DNA from: Pseudomonadota bacterium
GTDB taxonomy: Bacteria; Pseudomonadota; Gammaproteobacteria; Xanthomonadales; Xanthomonadaceae
NCBI GenBank assembly: GCA_025355485.1
Contig: JANXZP010000231.1
Coordinates: 1-6,095, forward strand
DNA length: 6,095 nt
Direction of reading: 5' to 3'
Shown here piece by piece: positions 4,770 through 6,095 of the stretch. Position 1 is the first letter of the stretch, and each line of letters starts with the position of its first letter. Under the pieces are notes generated by a model. It saw nothing but the letters and a program-made list of their open reading frames with translations. It did no database searches and had not been told where the DNA came from. The position numbers were made by a program, and so were the translations under genes.

Positions 4770-6095
4770 TCAATGTATCGGGGCAGGCTGTGGCATCGCG
4801 GTGGTTGGCGCCGCAGGTTTGGATTTCTCGGACTCCGGCGTCGCCTGCTTCGGCATTTCGACTTGCGGTTTCGCGGGTTGCGATGCCGAGCGCTGAGTGG
4901 TCATTGGCTCTGACGATGCGGGTATAGCGGTCGCGGACTTCAATGGCGCATCCGGGCTGGATTGCACCGGCGGATGTTCGTCCAGGTGCGCGCGCAGAAA
5001 GCCCGCGACGCCGGTCCACAACACGCGTTCGTCCTTCGACTTGAAGCCGCCATGTCCCTCAAAGGCGAACGCCATCATCGTCGGCGGGCGCCCGGCCAAG
5101 TTGAGCATGCGCACCAACCGCCGGCTGTGTTCGAAGTCGACGCGTTCGTCCTCGGTACCATGCGCGAGCATCACTGGCAGCGTGAGCTCCTTGTAGCGGT
5201 ACAAGGGAGCGTAGGTCCGCATCGATTCGGCGTCCGTCATCGGATTGCCGATGGCCTTCTCGAGCCCTTTGCGTCCGGTCGCGGTCCACCCTGCATCGCT
5301 TGCGGTGAAGAACAAAAACAGGTCGCTCACGCCGGAGATGGACACCGCGCAACGGAACCGCTGCGGCCATCGGATCGCCGAAACCAGCGCCGAATACCCG
5401 CCGTAGCTCGCACCAACCACGCACATCCGATCCGGATCCAGCGGGAACTGTGCCAGGGCGACGCGTGTCGCCGCATCGATGTCGTCCTCGATCAGGCTGC
5501 CGTAGTGGTGTTGGCCGGCTTCGCGGAATGCGCGCCCATAACCTTCCGATCCGCGGAAATTCACCTGCAGGACCGCGTAGCCAAGTGATGCGAACAACTG
5601 CACCGCTGGATCGAATTCCAGCGTATCCCGCACTCCGATCGGCCCGCCATGCGAATACACGACCAGCGGCGACTTTCCGTTCGCGTGCAAAGGCAATGTC
5701 AGGTAGGCCTCGATCGGCAAGCCGTCGCTACCCTTCGCACGCAAGACATGTGCTGGAGCCAGGCGTTTGTCTGCCAGCCAGGGCGCGGAATCCTCCACCA
5801 GCGATGCGGTCGCGGATCCGAGGTCGAAGTGGTAGATCTGAATCGGTCGATCGCTGCCCTGCACTGTGACGATGAAATTCCTGCCAGTTTCGTCGCGGTC
5901 GACGATCTTCGTGGTCAGGCCCGGGAAGGCTTTTGCAAGACGCTCGCCGATCGCACGTTCGTCCAGGTCGAAGTAATCGACTACCTCCTGTCCGTCCTCG
6001 TAATACATCGCGCCGGTCAGCCGGTGGCGCGCGTCGGACTTTACCGCCTCGACGTCGCGGGCCGGCTTGCTGAAGATCGTGCGACCGATCGTGCG
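4770..6095 (-). CDS. S9-family (prolyl oligopeptidase-type) serine peptidase, 5' end outside window
   Basis: The frame is open from the right edge (base 6095), giving 441 visible residues plus stop. An internal ATG at 6008 is not the start, because the preceding codons (IGRTIFSKPARDVEAV) look like conserved S9 propeller-side sequence. The visible part is the end of the N-terminal domain followed by a complete alpha/beta-hydrolase domain. Motifs, numbered from the right edge: YSHGGP (147-152), NFRGSEGYG (179-187), GASYGGYS with nucleophile Ser230 (codon 5408-5406), HGTEDERVD with Asp316 (codon 5150-5148), and EGHGGF with His348 (codon 5054-5052). The catalytic triad is complete. The family cleaves peptides, often after proline or as di/tripeptidases, in cytoplasm or periplasm; location cannot be judged without the N-terminus. 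The hydrolase domain ends normally near FLRAHL (366-371). An unusual Pro/Ala/Ser/Lys-rich tail of about 65 residues follows to the stop. The gene converges with PhzF. Confidence 0.93.
   Translation of the reverse strand, partial: RTIGRTIFSKPARDVEAVKSDARHRLTGAMYYEDGQEVVDYFDLDERAIGERLAKAFPGLTTKIVDRDETGRNFIVTVQGSDRPIQIYHFDLGSATASLVEDSAPWLADKRLAPAHVLRAKGSDGLPIEAYLTLPLHANGKSPLVVYSHGGPIGVRDTLEFDPAVQLFASLGYAVLQVNFRGSEGYGRAFREAGQHHYGSLIEDDIDAATRVALAQFPLDPDRMCVVGASYGGYSALVSAIRWPQRFRCAVSISGVSDLFLFFTASDAGWTATGRKGLEKAIGNPMTDAESMRTYAPLYRYKELTLPVMLAHGTEDERVDFEHSRRLVRMLNLAGRPPTMMAFAFEGHGGFKSKDERVLWTGVAGFLRAHLDEHPPVQSSPDAPLKSATAIPASSEPMTTQRSASQPAKPQVEMPKQATPESEKSKPAAPTTAMPQPAPIH

Overview
The window holds seven protein-coding genes or gene pieces. 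About 95% of it (from roughly base 302 to the right edge) is GC-rich DNA with the codon use and gene content of a gammaproteobacterium. The Xanthomonadales (Rhodanobacteraceae or Lysobacteraceae) are my best guess. That placement rests on overall protein style (DbpA, a secreted YncE-type propeller, an S9 peptidase) and not on a marker gene. The first ~300 bases are different: about 37% GC by hand count, and they encode the N-terminal part of a DHH-family phosphoesterase of the NrnA type, in a style typical of Bacteroidetes or related AT-rich phyla. The two parts meet at about base 298-305 in the middle of two unrelated genes, so the left end is most simply a chimeric assembly or library join.

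Layout from left to right: (1) bases 2-301, plus strand, NrnA-like fragment; (2) 302-883, minus strand, a secreted YncE-like beta-propeller protein that has lost its C-terminal part at the join; (3) 983-2356, minus, complete ATP-dependent RNA helicase DbpA; (4) 2393-3013, minus, rhomboid-family intramembrane serine protease; (5) 3022-3696, minus, glutathione S-transferase; (6) 3792-4682, plus, PhzF-family isomerase/epimerase; (7) 4770-6095, minus, C-terminal part of an S9 (prolyl oligopeptidase) family peptidase whose 5' end lies beyond the right edge.

The GST and rhomboid genes are 8 bp apart and probably co-transcribed. dbpA follows after 36 bp but may also have its own extended -10 promoter, placed so that its transcript would be leaderless. 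GST and PhzF are divergent across a 95-bp region that carries short repeats and the GST ribosome binding site. PhzF and the S9 peptidase converge on an 87-bp region with a perfect 12-bp palindrome but no classical terminator.

The genes are mostly housekeeping or general-metabolism functions (ribosome assembly, membrane proteolysis, detoxification, peptide breakdown) and do not form an obvious pathway. I see no RNA genes, CRISPR array, insertion sequence or defence/mobile system. The points most worth a second look are the join at ~300, the possible leaderless dbpA start, and the extra Pro/Ala-rich tail on the S9 peptidase.
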